A stretch of 8,015 nt of DNA from an uncultured Coriobacteriaceae bacterium (GCA_900552585.1 USAB01000084.1:1-8015); one strand, 5' to 3'. Numbered from the stretch's first letter, positions 1 to 5,846 are shown. Program-made: numbers and translations. Notes: generated from the letters alone by a model not told the origin.

Positions 1-837
1 GGGCTGGCGCGGCTTCTCGGGCGCCGGCGCGCTAGCCGCAGCCGCCGAGGATTCGGCATTCGCGGCGGGCTGGCGCTTCAGCGCCGCAAGCTCGGATGCC
101 GTGAGCTCGGCCAATTGCGCCGGCGTCAGCAGGTCTGCCGCCGTCAGGCCCTCTGCAGCCTGCTGCTCCTGCCTCTTGGCCTCTTCCTGCGCGCGACGCT
201 GCGCCGCCGCCTCGTCGGCGGCACGGTCGAACGCCTCCTTGCGGGCACGCTTGCGGTCGTTGTCGCGCGCCACGGCCTCTTCCGCGCGCGCCTCCCTCTC
301 GGCTTCCTCCTTCGCCTCCAGCATGCGCTCGAGCAGCTCGTCCTGCGAGGGGATCTCGTTCATCGTGGGAATGCGGGGCGCCGGCTTCTGCGACTCCTCC
401 TTCGCGCGCTTCGAGGCTGCGGGCTTCGCGGCGGCAGATGCGGGCTTCGCGGGCGCCGGCGCGGGCGCGGGCTTTTCAGCAGCGGGCGTCGGGGTCTTCG
501 GGGCCTCCGGCTTCGACGTTTCGGGCTTCGCGGGCGCGGGCTTCTTCGCCTCCTGCTTTGCCGCCGGCGCGGGCGCAGGTGCAGGTTGCGGCGCCGGTGC
601 GGGCGCCTCGGCTGCAGAAGCGGGTGCCGTCGCGGCGGTCATCGGCGGGACGGGCGGCGCAGGCATGAATGCCGGCTGCGGAGCGCGCATGGACAGATCC
701 AGCGGAATGCGCCCTTCGCGCACTATCTGGCGATAGAACGCCCGCGTCACGGACTGCAGGTCTAGCCCCAGGTCCTCGGCCAAATCCTTCGCCTCGCGCA
801 GCGTCTTGCCGTCTACCTCGATCTTGATCTTCGCCAT
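1..837 (-). CDS. RelB/DinJ-family antitoxin-like protein with long Pro/Ala-rich tail (partial, C-terminus beyond window)
   Basis: The frame is open for 279 codons from an ATG at 837 to the window edge, with no stop seen. A GGAG-type ribosome site lies about 6 bases upstream of the ATG. Residues 1-50 look like the RelB/DinJ antitoxin fold: an initial beta strand (MAKIKIEVDGKTLREA), then a helix-turn-helix with the family-like pieces GLDLQSVTRAF and REGRIPLDL. In that family this half is a ribbon-helix-helix DNA-binding dimer that represses its own operon and neutralises a RelE/YafQ-type mRNA interferase. Residues about 52-155 are low-complexity Pro/Ala/Lys repeats (PAPAKPE, PAPAKPA). Residues about 160-225 are highly charged and probably helical or coiled coil, followed by a short helix-like segment at 229-255. 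Ordinary RelB/DinJ proteins are about 80-100 residues, so this one is at least three times longer. No toxin gene is adjacent within the window; one could lie beyond the left edge. It may act as a DNA-binding or scaffold protein rather than an antitoxin. Confidence 0.8.
   Translation of the reverse strand, partial: MAKIKIEVDGKTLREAKDLAEDLGLDLQSVTRAFYRQIVREGRIPLDLSMRAPQPAFMPAPPVPPMTAATAPASAAEAPAPAPQPAPAPAPAAKQEAKKPAPAKPETSKPEAPKTPTPAAEKPAPAPAPAKPASAAAKPAASKRAKEESQKPAPRIPTMNEIPSQDELLERMLEAKEEAEREARAEEAVARDNDRKRARKEAFDRAADEAAAQRRAQEEAKRQEQQAAEGLTAADLLTPAQLAELTASELAALKRQPAANAESSAAAASAPAPEKPRQP
388..675 (-). repeat. Pro/Ala/Lys low-complexity coding repeat in the RelB/DinJ-like gene
   Basis: Codons for residues about 55-150 consist of degenerate repeats of PAPA and AKP units. 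At DNA level the motif CGCGAAGCCC recurs several times. This is probably an extended, flexible linker between the DNA-binding head and the charged helical part. Such repeats can change length by slippage, though nothing in one sequence shows that this happens. Confidence 0.6.
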
Positions 838-968
838 ATCTTCTCCTTGCCCCTTACACTGTTTGCTTTCCGCACGTATCGTAACGCAAAAGCGCGTGCC
901 GAAGCGGTGACGCCCGCAGCGGGAGGAAAACCGAAACGAAGCTGCTTCCTTTCTCCATACCGCTCCGT

Positions 969-974
969 CATAAT
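969..974 (+). promoter_or_regulatory. candidate -10 box of the flavin reductase gene
   Basis: CATAAT matches the -10 consensus at five of six bases and lies 46 bases before the ATG at 1021. The hexamer 17 bases upstream (TTCCTT, 946-951) is a poor -35. A small hairpin (GCGCCC, loop CAA, GGGCGC, 993-1007) sits between it and the ribosome site AAGGAGG at 1009-1015. This is a weak call. Confidence 0.3.
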
Positions 975-1020
975 CGCAGTGAAATCACCGAGGCGCCCCA
1001 AGGGCGCGAAGGAGGACCAC

Positions 1021-1557
1021 ATGAAGAAGGAAATCAACGTCTATTCCCACGGAACGGAGCTGCTGGAGGCCCTGAGCAAGGGCGTGCTGCTGAATTCGAA
1101 GGCCCTTGGCAAGCTGAACACCATGACCATCTCCTGGGGCTCCGTGGGCACGTTCTGGGGAAAGCCCACGTTCGTCACGTACGTCCGCACCAGCCGCTAC
1201 ACGCACGAGCTGCTTGAGGCGAACCCGTATTTCACCGTCAGCGTGCCGTACGGCGCATGCGACCGTTCCATCCTGAGCAAGGCGGGCTCCGTCACGGGCC
1301 GCGGCATGGACAAGGTGGCCCAGCTGGGCCTGATGCCGTTCCCGGCCTCCGTCAACGGCGTGGACGGCTTCAAGGAATTCCCCCTGACGCTGGAATGCAA
1401 GATCGTCTACAAGCAGACGTTCGACGGCAGCGCCATGCCCCAGGACGCGCTCGACCGCTTCTACCCCGCCGATGTGGACAGCACGAACTGCGGCGCGAAC
1501 CGCGATATGCATACGGCGTATTACGGCGAGGTGCTGGCCGCCTATATCGAGCAGTAG
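1021..1557 (+). CDS. flavin reductase family protein
   Basis: This 178-residue protein belongs to the flavin reductase-like family (FMN-binding split barrel). Such proteins bind FMN and typically use NAD(P)H to reduce flavin for a partner enzyme or electron carrier. Visible marks are NTMTISWG at 33-40, RTSRYTHELLE at 56-66, the strand FTVSVP at 71-76, a GRGMDK segment at 93-98 where relatives have a similar Gly-Arg-Asp-Lys turn, and the terminal HTAYYGEV at 164-171. Length is normal for the short stand-alone type. The ATG at 1021 is chosen because AAGGAGG lies 5 bases before it. An in-frame ATG at 847 would add 58 residues with no family resemblance. The gene is divergent from the RelB/DinJ-like gene with 183 bases between the starts, and it ends in an intrinsic terminator, so it is probably monocistronic. 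The partner and substrate cannot be told from the sequence. Confidence 0.85.
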   Translation: MKKEINVYSHGTELLEALSKGVLLNSKALGKLNTMTISWGSVGTFWGKPTFVTYVRTSRYTHELLEANPYFTVSVPYGACDRSILSKAGSVTGRGMDKVAQLGLMPFPASVNGVDGFKEFPLTLECKIVYKQTFDGSAMPQDALDRFYPADVDSTNCGANRDMHTAYYGEVLAAYIEQ

Positions 1558-1623
1558 CATCCTTCGCCGCATCCGCGCGGCCGCAAGCACGGCGGCGCCG
1601 GCACCGGCAGGCACGTAAAGAAG

Positions 1624-1661
1624 ACGCCCGTTCCGCTGAGAAAGGCGGAGCGGGCGTTTCT
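1624..1661 (+). terminator. intrinsic terminator of the flavin reductase gene
   Basis: A 13-bp stem with one G-U pair (1624-1636 with 1645-1657) encloses an 8-base loop and is followed by a short T-run (TTTCT). It lies 67 bases after the stop. A second perfect 9-bp hairpin (1660-1668 with 1679-1687) follows directly and shares bases with the T-run, giving a tandem arrangement. Confidence 0.8.
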
Positions 1662-1687
1662 GCGTCGGGGAGACAGGGCCGACGCAG

Positions 1688-1963
1688 CAGACTACTCTCA
1701 TCCACCAATTAGAAGCGGATGAAATGCCCCATAGATGCGGATGAGGCCGGCCCGCCATATCCACCTGCGGAGACAAGGACAGGCAATCTTGGCGAACCGG
1801 CCGCACTCAAGGGGTGTTTGGGACGAGTAATAAATTAGCCACTTCTAACTATTTGCGCAAGAGCGTACAGGAGATTTGTTAAGCATATATAACTTTCTCC
1901 ACATCTTGCACACATTTCGCTTCGGAGCCATTGCTTAGCAGGTGCAAGGCGAAGCTGTGCGCG
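1688..1963. other. intergenic region without a recognisable gene
   Basis: This stretch lies between the tandem terminator hairpins and the 3' end of the flippase gene. It is noticeably richer in A and T (about 1820-1920) than its surroundings. It holds no coding frame with family resemblance on either strand. A composite stem-loop lies at 1919-1955: outer GCTTCG/CGAAGC, inner TTGC/GCAA. It sits just downstream of the flippase stop but has no T-run, so I do not call it a terminator. The octamer GCGGATGA occurs twice near 1715-1745, without further structure. Confidence 0.5.
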
Positions 1964-3925
1964 CTAGTCGCGCGTTTGGGAGGACTCCCCTTCCCCGTCG
2001 TAATCGTCGTCATCGAACGGATCGGGCGCCGCCTGAGCGGATTTCGGCACCGGCGGTATCCGCGCGGGCGCCTGCGACACGGGGCACTGCGGAGCAGGCT
2101 GTGCCGGCGCCTGCGGAGCGGCCGCCTGCTGGCGCACGGGCTGCGACGCAGGGGCTTGCTGCATGGGTGCTTGCCCCTGCTGCTCGCCCGCCGCATTCGC
2201 CGTGCGGCGATGCGGAGCCGTGCGCGCCATCTCACCGCGGTGCATGCGATGCATCTCCTTCGCCTCTATCGGGCTGCCCGCCATGTACTCGGGATTCTTC
2301 TTCGGGTTCTTCGAGTAGTTCAGGCGCACGGTGATGTACTCCATCACCAGCAGCGCCATCAGGATGGCCATGACAATCAGGTAGCCGTCGATGGCGCCGT
2401 TCAGGCCCGCCGTGTGAACCATCAGATACGGCACGAACAGCGAGAAGCCAAACGTGACAATATACAGCCGCATGACATCGCGCTGATGGCGCATGACGGT
2501 GATGACCTGGTACAGGAAATCGATGACGCCCGTGATGCCGCCCGCCACCAGCATGATGTACGACATGGTTCGGAACTGCTCGAAGTCCAACCCGTACAGG
2601 AAGCTCATGATGGGGATGCCGATCCAGCCCATCAGCAGGATGCCGATAGCCGTGATGGCCGCGATGAGTAGCACCATGGCGAACACGAACAAGTCGAAGC
2701 GGCGGCGGCGCGACGGATCGGCCCACGCATTCGCGATGCGCACGAGCATGGGTTTGTAGATGAAGCCGACCGTCATCAGGATGGCCTGCGCCGGGAAGTA
2801 CAGCGCGTTGAAGTACAGCTGGTTGTCGTACGTCAGCACGCCTTCCATGACGAACTTCGGCATGTTGTCGATGAACGCATACAGGAACAGCGCCAGGAAC
2901 ACCGGGAAGCCGTCCTTGAACAGGCGGATTACGCCGCCGATGGACATGCGCCGCGACTTCGGCGTCTCCAGCAGCGCCAGCGGAAACGTGATGACCACGA
3001 ACGACAGGATGGCCGCAATGCCCATGGCGATGCTGGCAATGCCCAGGTCATGCGTAAGGAACAGCACGATGGTGCACGTCAGGAATGCAAGCAGCGAGCG
3101 CGCGGTCTGCGAGATGCCCGCCAGGTACAGCTTGTCCATCTGCTGCAGGCGGCCTTCGTAAACGTCTGCCAAGCCGTCCACCATGCGGTAGACGAACACC
3201 CACATGAACATCGTGAACATCTCGCCGGAATAGCCGCGGATGCAGCAGTAGATATAGCCGATGAGCAGCATGGCGATGCACGTGATCCAGCGGTTCACCT
3301 GGTATTCCGTGAAGGAGCGAACCTCCTTCACGTCCGACACCTGGTACGTGCGGATGCCGTAATTCGCAATGATGATCAGCAGCTGGCCAGCCACGAATGC
3401 CAGCGAGAAACGACCAGCTTGCTCGGCGCCGCAGAGCTGCGTGACCACGATGGTCAGCAGCGGGAACACCATGCCGAATGCGCCCAGGCCCGCCGTGTTC
3501 CAGATGTAGTCCGCCGTGGTCCGATGCCCGGCGTACTCCGCTTCCTGCTTGCTCAGGCCGCCGCCCTTCGCGGCACCCAGCAGGCGGTCCGCCCACGCGT
3601 TGATAAAACGGCGCACCGCACCGGGCTCGCCCGCTTCCTTCGCACGGCGCTTCTCTTCGCGCTTCGCTTCCTTCGCCGCGGCCTTCTCCTGCTTGCGGGC
3701 ACGATGCTGATCCCGCTTGCCGGCGAAGCCGCCGCGCCCGTTGCCGAACGCCCCGTCGGATGCGCGGTCCGCGGACTCCGTCGGCTGCGCGGCTGCGCGG
3801 GCGTGACGCGCCTGCGCCTCGCTCCTGCGTGCCTGCGGCGCCTGCATGCGCTCATGCGCATCCTGATAGCGCGGATTGCCCGATTGCCCGTCTCCTTGCC
3901 CGTCCGAACCCCTGCGGTCTGCCAA
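1964..3925 (-). CDS. polysaccharide (Wzx/MATE-like) flippase with long polar N- and C-terminal tails
   Basis: The 653-residue protein (from the TTG at 3925) has a core of about 12 hydrophobic helices at roughly residues 146-530. This pattern fits the polysaccharide biosynthesis/flippase branch of the MOP exporter superfamily, whose members move lipid-linked sugars across the membrane. Between helices are short charged loops, as in RYQVSD-like and YKPMLVRIANAWADP segments. Residues 1-140 are polar and Gln/Arg/Ala-rich, with a basic helix around 75-100 (KQEKAAAKEAKREEKRR). Residues 545-653 form a Gln/Ala/Pro-rich tail ending in an acidic patch (DPFDDDDYDGEGES). Typical family members are about 400-500 residues, so both tails are additions. 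The TTG is preferred because GGGAG lies 9 bases upstream; an in-frame GTG at 3991 has only a hairpin before it. No glycosyltransferase genes are adjacent, so the cargo is unknown. The assignment to the superfamily is good; the substrate is not known. Confidence 0.8.
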   Translation of the reverse strand: MADRRGSDGQGDGQSGNPRYQDAHERMQAPQARRSEAQARHARAAAQPTESADRASDGAFGNGRGGFAGKRDQHRARKQEKAAAKEAKREEKRRAKEAGEPGAVRRFINAWADRLLGAAKGGGLSKQEAEYAGHRTTADYIWNTAGLGAFGMVFPLLTIVVTQLCGAEQAGRFSLAFVAGQLLIIIANYGIRTYQVSDVKEVRSFTEYQVNRWITCIAMLLIGYIYCCIRGYSGEMFTMFMWVFVYRMVDGLADVYEGRLQQMDKLYLAGISQTARSLLAFLTCTIVLFLTHDLGIASIAMGIAAILSFVVITFPLALLETPKSRRMSIGGVIRLFKDGFPVFLALFLYAFIDNMPKFVMEGVLTYDNQLYFNALYFPAQAILMTVGFIYKPMLVRIANAWADPSRRRRFDLFVFAMVLLIAAITAIGILLMGWIGIPIMSFLYGLDFEQFRTMSYIMLVAGGITGVIDFLYQVITVMRHQRDVMRLYIVTFGFSLFVPYLMVHTAGLNGAIDGYLIVMAILMALLVMEYITVRLNYSKNPKKNPEYMAGSPIEAKEMHRMHRGEMARTAPHRRTANAAGEQQGQAPMQQAPASQPVRQQAAAPQAPAQPAPQCPVSQAPARIPPVPKSAQAAPDPFDDDDYDGEGESSQTRD

Positions 3926-3934
3926 AACGTCTCG

Positions 3935-3939
3935 CTCCC
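3935..3939 (-). promoter_or_regulatory. ribosome binding site supporting the TTG start of the flippase
   Basis: GGGAG (read on the minus strand) lies 9 bases before the TTG at 3925. It is the only good Shine-Dalgarno match near the beginning of this reading frame and decides the start against the upstream GTG at 3991. Confidence 0.55.
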
Positions 3940-4040
3940 GTGTATCGCAATGCCGGCAGTGCCGGCCCGGCTTCTCTGCTCTGCGCCGCACGCCGCCAAA
4001 GGCGGCTGCGGATCGAATGTCCCTTGCTTTCGAGTGTCTG

Positions 4041-4046
4041 ATTATA
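4041..4046 (-). promoter_or_regulatory. -10 box of a promoter for the flippase gene
   Basis: A perfect TATAAT is read on the minus strand. Transcription would begin near 4034, giving a leader of about 110 bases before the TTG. No good -35 lies 16-18 bases upstream. The leader contains a small hairpin (GCCGCC, 3-base loop, GGCGGC, 3992-4006). The box suggests that the flippase is transcribed independently of the small membrane genes upstream. Confidence 0.5.
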
Positions 4047-4160
4047 GTTCAGGGCAGCGCGAAACCCCGCATCTTCACCATCACGCAACGAGGACGGCAG
4101 ATTACTTTCATATGCGCGATACCCGCACGCGGCTTCCACGCAATGCGGGCGTTGCGGCGG

Positions 4161-4194
4161 GAAAAAGAGAAGCTCCGACGGCGTCAGTTCGCCG
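4161..4194 (-). terminator. weak candidate terminator after the 74-residue gene
   Basis: On the minus strand a 5-bp GC stem (CGGCG with CGCCG) has the TGA stop of the small gene in its loop. About 8 bases later comes a pyrimidine tract with five consecutive T. The stem is short and not directly attached to the tract, so this is tentative. Confidence 0.25.
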
Positions 4195-4408
4195 GGCCGT
4201 AGACGAAGTACGGCACGACCAGCCAGCAGATGAGCAGCACCATGATGATGACGAAGAATCCCACGGAACCGACCTTCGAGCGCGTCGGCTGGCGATCCCA
4301 CCAATCGCGGAATTCGCTTTTCCCTGAAGGCTCGTACGTTTCCTCCCTGCGCACCGCCGCCGCTTGGGCGGGCGTCATGCCGTGGACCTTTTTCTTTTTC
4401 TTGCTCAT
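4184..4408 (-). CDS. small single-helix membrane protein, function unknown
   Basis: I do not recognise this 74-residue protein. It begins with a lysine run (SKKKKK), has a polar, probably cytosolic first half with WW and RQPTRSK motifs around 36-45, and one strong hydrophobic helix at about 48-70, ending shortly after with YGPAN. The positive N-terminal half predicts an N-in, C-out orientation. The start ATG at 4408 is preceded by a G-rich stretch (GGGGGTG) about 8-14 bases upstream, a mediocre ribosome site. It follows the 118-residue membrane gene after 54 bases on the same strand, so the two are probably co-transcribed. Normal codon usage and the clear helix argue that it is real. Small membrane proteins of this shape are sometimes cell-division or envelope accessory factors, but nothing here proves that. 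Confidence 0.7.
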   Translation of the reverse strand: MSKKKKKVHGMTPAQAAAVRREETYEPSGKSEFRDWWDRQPTRSKVGSVGFFVIIMVLLICWLVVPYFVYGPAN

Positions 4409-4462
4409 ATGGATTGCACCCCCGAATAAACCCGCGGTTGCGGCGCCGGGCCCCCTGTCTGC

Positions 4463-4819
4463 CTAGCGACGATCCTGCGAATCCTTCTTCGCGATGTTAT
4501 GGAACTTGCGCTCACGCCGGTGCTTCTCCAGCGTGCGCTCGCAGATGATGTCGATGACCAGCATGATCGCAAACAGACCCAGGCAGCTGCCGAAGAACAG
4601 CGCCAGCAGGGTGTTGCCCTCGGATGCCGCATAGCCGGTGAACAGCACGGATACGCCGATGCCGATGTAGCTGAGCCAACGCAGCACGGAAAGCAGCACT
4701 TCCTTCGCGCGTTCGCCGCCGCGCGTGTTCCACACCACGGCGTACACGATGATCAGCACGGCTACCACGAAGACGATGACGGGGATCAAACGGTACAGCT
4801 GCGCCACGAACAAGGGCAT
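4463..4819 (-). CDS. small three-helix membrane protein, function unknown
   Basis: This 118-residue protein has three predicted membrane helices (about 11-30, 43-64 and 69-92) and a basic cytosolic tail (EKHRRERKFHNIAKK, 98-112). I do not recognise a family. A strong ribosome site (GGAAGGAG) ends about 7 bases before the ATG at 4819. A likely extended -10 promoter lies just upstream at 4862-4870. It is the first gene of a probable two-gene transcript with the 74-residue membrane protein. A gap of about 190 bases and a candidate terminator separate it from engB. Both small proteins may act together in the envelope; this is an inference from adjacency only. Confidence 0.75.
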   Translation of the reverse strand: MPLFVAQLYRLIPVIVFVVAVLIIVYAVVWNTRGGERAKEVLLSVLRWLSYIGIGVSVLFTGYAASEGNTLLALFFGSCLGLFAIMLVIDIICERTLEKHRRERKFHNIAKKDSQDRR

Positions 4820-4861
4820 ATGCTTCTCCTTCCGTTCGAAACCCGAATCTTATTTCGTTAC

Positions 4862-4870
4862 ATTCTATCA
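4862..4870 (-). promoter_or_regulatory. extended -10 promoter for the small membrane gene pair
   Basis: Read on the minus strand, TGATAGAAT contains a TGn extension directly before TAGAAT, which matches TATAAT at five of six bases. Transcription would begin near 4855, about 36 bases before the ATG at 4819. There is no convincing -35, as is common for extended -10 promoters. Confidence 0.5.
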
Positions 4871-4978
4871 AACCCGCACTGCTCAACCTACGTGCCGCGG
4901 TTCGGGAGCCTGCGGGGCCCGGAACGGCCCTCCCTGCCGGCGCTTTATGCGCGAACGCGGCGCTGCGGCCGCACGCCG

Positions 4979-4998
4979 AAAGGCGGGCCCTCCCCGCC
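4979..4998 (-). terminator. candidate intrinsic terminator of engB
   Basis: On the minus strand a 6-bp stem GGCGGG/CCCGCC with a 5-base loop is followed by TTT, beginning 13 bases after the engB stop. The T-run is short, but the position directly after the gene and before the promoter of the next gene supports the call. Confidence 0.45.
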
Positions 4999-5010
4999 GC
5001 CGACGCTGCG

Positions 5011-5613
5011 CTATAAGCCCTGCGTCTTAGCCTGCGCCACGGCGTCCTCGATCATCGCACGCAGATCGTCGATACCGGCGCCCGTGACGGACGAGCACAC
5101 AGCCACGTAGGCGTCCTGCGCCACCGTCAGCTGGCTGCACAGCGCCTTCACCTGGCTGAACTGCTTCGACTTGCCAATCTTGTCCGCCTTCGTGAACGCG
5201 ATGACAAACGGGATCTCGTGCGCCGTCAGGAACTCCGCCATCTGGATGTCCAGCTTGCTCACGTCGTGGCGCAGATCCACCAGCAGCACGCACAGCGCAT
5301 GCTTGCGGTCCTGCGTGAAGTAGCCCTCGATGAGCTCCTGCCAGCGGCGCTTCTCGTCCTTCGACACGCGCGCGAAGCCGTATCCGGGAAGGTCCACGAA
5401 ATCCGTGCCGTCGCATTCGAAGAAGTTCACCGTGGACGTCTTGCCCGGCTTCGACGACACCTTCACCAGGTTCTTGCGGCTGAACAGCTTGTTCATCAGC
5501 GACGACTTGCCCACGTTCGAGCGGCCGACGAACGACACCTCCCAGCGCTTCGATGGCGGCAACTGAGCCGAGGTGCCGTACGAGGCGGTAAACACCGCTT
5601 TCTGGAAATTCAT
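5011..5613 (-). CDS. engB: ribosome biogenesis GTP-binding protein EngB (YihA/YsxC)
   Basis: This 200-residue protein is a TRAFAC-class GTPase that assists late assembly of the large ribosomal subunit. All GTPase motifs are intact: G1 GRSNVGKS at 30-37, the switch I region around GKTST at 57-61, G3 DLPGYGFA at 74-81, G4 TKADK at 141-145 and G5 SSVTG at 174-178. The family hallmark SKPGKT precedes switch I. Length is normal for the family (about 195-210). The ATG at 5613 is chosen because AGGAG lies 9 bases upstream and the protein then begins like known EngB proteins. An in-frame ATG at 5721 would add 36 unrelated residues and lies within the predicted promoter. The gene is divergent from rhaD and has its own -10 box and a leader of about 100 bases with a strong hairpin. 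It is probably monocistronic. Confidence 0.96.
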   Translation of the reverse strand: MNFQKAVFTASYGTSAQLPPSKRWEVSFVGRSNVGKSSLMNKLFSRKNLVKVSSKPGKTSTVNFFECDGTDFVDLPGYGFARVSKDEKRRWQELIEGYFTQDRKHALCVLLVDLRHDVSKLDIQMAEFLTAHEIPFVIAFTKADKIGKSKQFSQVKALCSQLTVAQDAYVAVCSSVTGAGIDDLRAMIEDAVAQAKTQGL

Positions 5614-5660
5614 CTTCTGCGCTCCTGTCTCTGCGAACGGCCGGCGCGCATGTACCGCGC

Positions 5661-5688
5661 CCGAATGCGGGCCGCAGCCCGGATTCGG
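5661..5688 (-). other. hairpin in the engB leader
   Basis: A 12-bp inverted repeat with a single G-G mismatch (5661-5672 with 5677-5688) and a tetraloop lies inside the predicted untranslated leader, about 48-75 bases before the engB start. It is not followed by a T-run, so it does not look like an attenuator terminator by itself. It could stabilise the leader or be a protein-binding element. Confidence 0.4.
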
Positions 5689-5719
5689 TTCGCCTTGTTC
5701 TCTTGCGGTTCCCGCACCC

Positions 5720-5725
5720 ATTATA
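5720..5725 (-). promoter_or_regulatory. -10 box of the engB promoter
   Basis: A perfect TATAAT read on the minus strand predicts a start of transcription near 5713 and a leader of about 100 bases. No recognisable -35 is present at the normal distance. Confidence 0.55.
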
Positions 5726-5759
5726 CCGACCGACCCGGATGACGGAGCCGTATAGCAAC

Positions 5760-5784
5760 GCGCGGGGAACGCTTCTTGCCGCGC
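5760..5784. promoter_or_regulatory. inverted repeat upstream of the rhaD -10 box
   Basis: GCGCGG (5760-5765) and CCGCGC (5779-5784) form a perfect 6-bp inverted repeat with a 13-base spacer, covering the place where the rhaD -35 would be. This is a reasonable position for an operator, but short GC repeats are frequent in such DNA. Confidence 0.25.
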
Positions 5785-5793
5785 CCGTTTGCC

Positions 5794-5799
5794 TATAAT
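5794..5799 (+). promoter_or_regulatory. -10 box of the rhaD promoter
   Basis: A perfect TATAAT lies 47 bases before the rhaD ATG; transcription would start near 5806. The hexamers 16-18 bases upstream (around 5770-5777) do not resemble TTGACA, so activation by a regulator is possible. Confidence 0.55.
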
Positions 5800-5824
5800 G
5801 GAACCAGCACAACGAACAGCAACA

Positions 5825-5836
5825 TTCCCGCGGGAA
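5825..5836 (+). promoter_or_regulatory. 12-base palindrome touching the rhaD ribosome site
   Basis: TTCCCGCGGGAA is a perfect palindrome that runs into the Shine-Dalgarno stretch GGGAAAGGA (ATG at 5847). It could be a repressor site in the early transcript region, or bury part of the ribosome site in the RNA. It could also be chance. Confidence 0.3.
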
Positions 5837-5846
5837 AGGATACACG

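Noticed and set aside
101..765. Two overlapping plus-strand frames of more than 200 codons rich in Ser/Ala/Gly or Arg/Leu/Cys
   Set aside because: They mirror the repetitive Pro/Ala/Lys coding tract of the minus-strand RelB/DinJ-like gene. That gene has a ribosome site and a recognisable N-terminal domain; these have neither.
847..1020. N-terminal extension of the flavin reductase from an ATG at 847
   Set aside because: The 58 extra residues do not resemble the family, and the strong AAGGAGG before the ATG at 1021 marks the real start.
985..1806. A 273-codon minus-strand frame opposite the flavin reductase gene
   Set aside because: It runs antisense through both the conserved reductase gene and its terminator, with no resemblance to a known protein and no ribosome site.
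1868..1940. A 20-codon plus-strand frame beginning with TTG after GGAG
   Set aside because: The spacing between GGAG and TTG is too short for initiation, the peptide has no distinguishing feature, and no promoter precedes it.
1931..2671. A 246-codon plus-strand frame opposite the 3' half of the flippase gene
   Set aside because: It is a shadow of the real gene: His/Arg-rich, with no ribosome site, and directly opposite conserved membrane helices.
3050..4327. A 425-codon open frame on the plus strand opposite the flippase gene and its leader
   Set aside because: The composition is Arg/His/Ala-rich without any family resemblance, and it lies opposite a clear membrane protein. Long antisense frames are expected in GC-rich DNA with strong third-position bias.
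5614..5721. N-terminal extension of EngB from an ATG at 5721
   Set aside because: The ATG overlaps the predicted -10 box, the extra 36 residues are not part of the family, and the ATG at 5613 has a good ribosome site.
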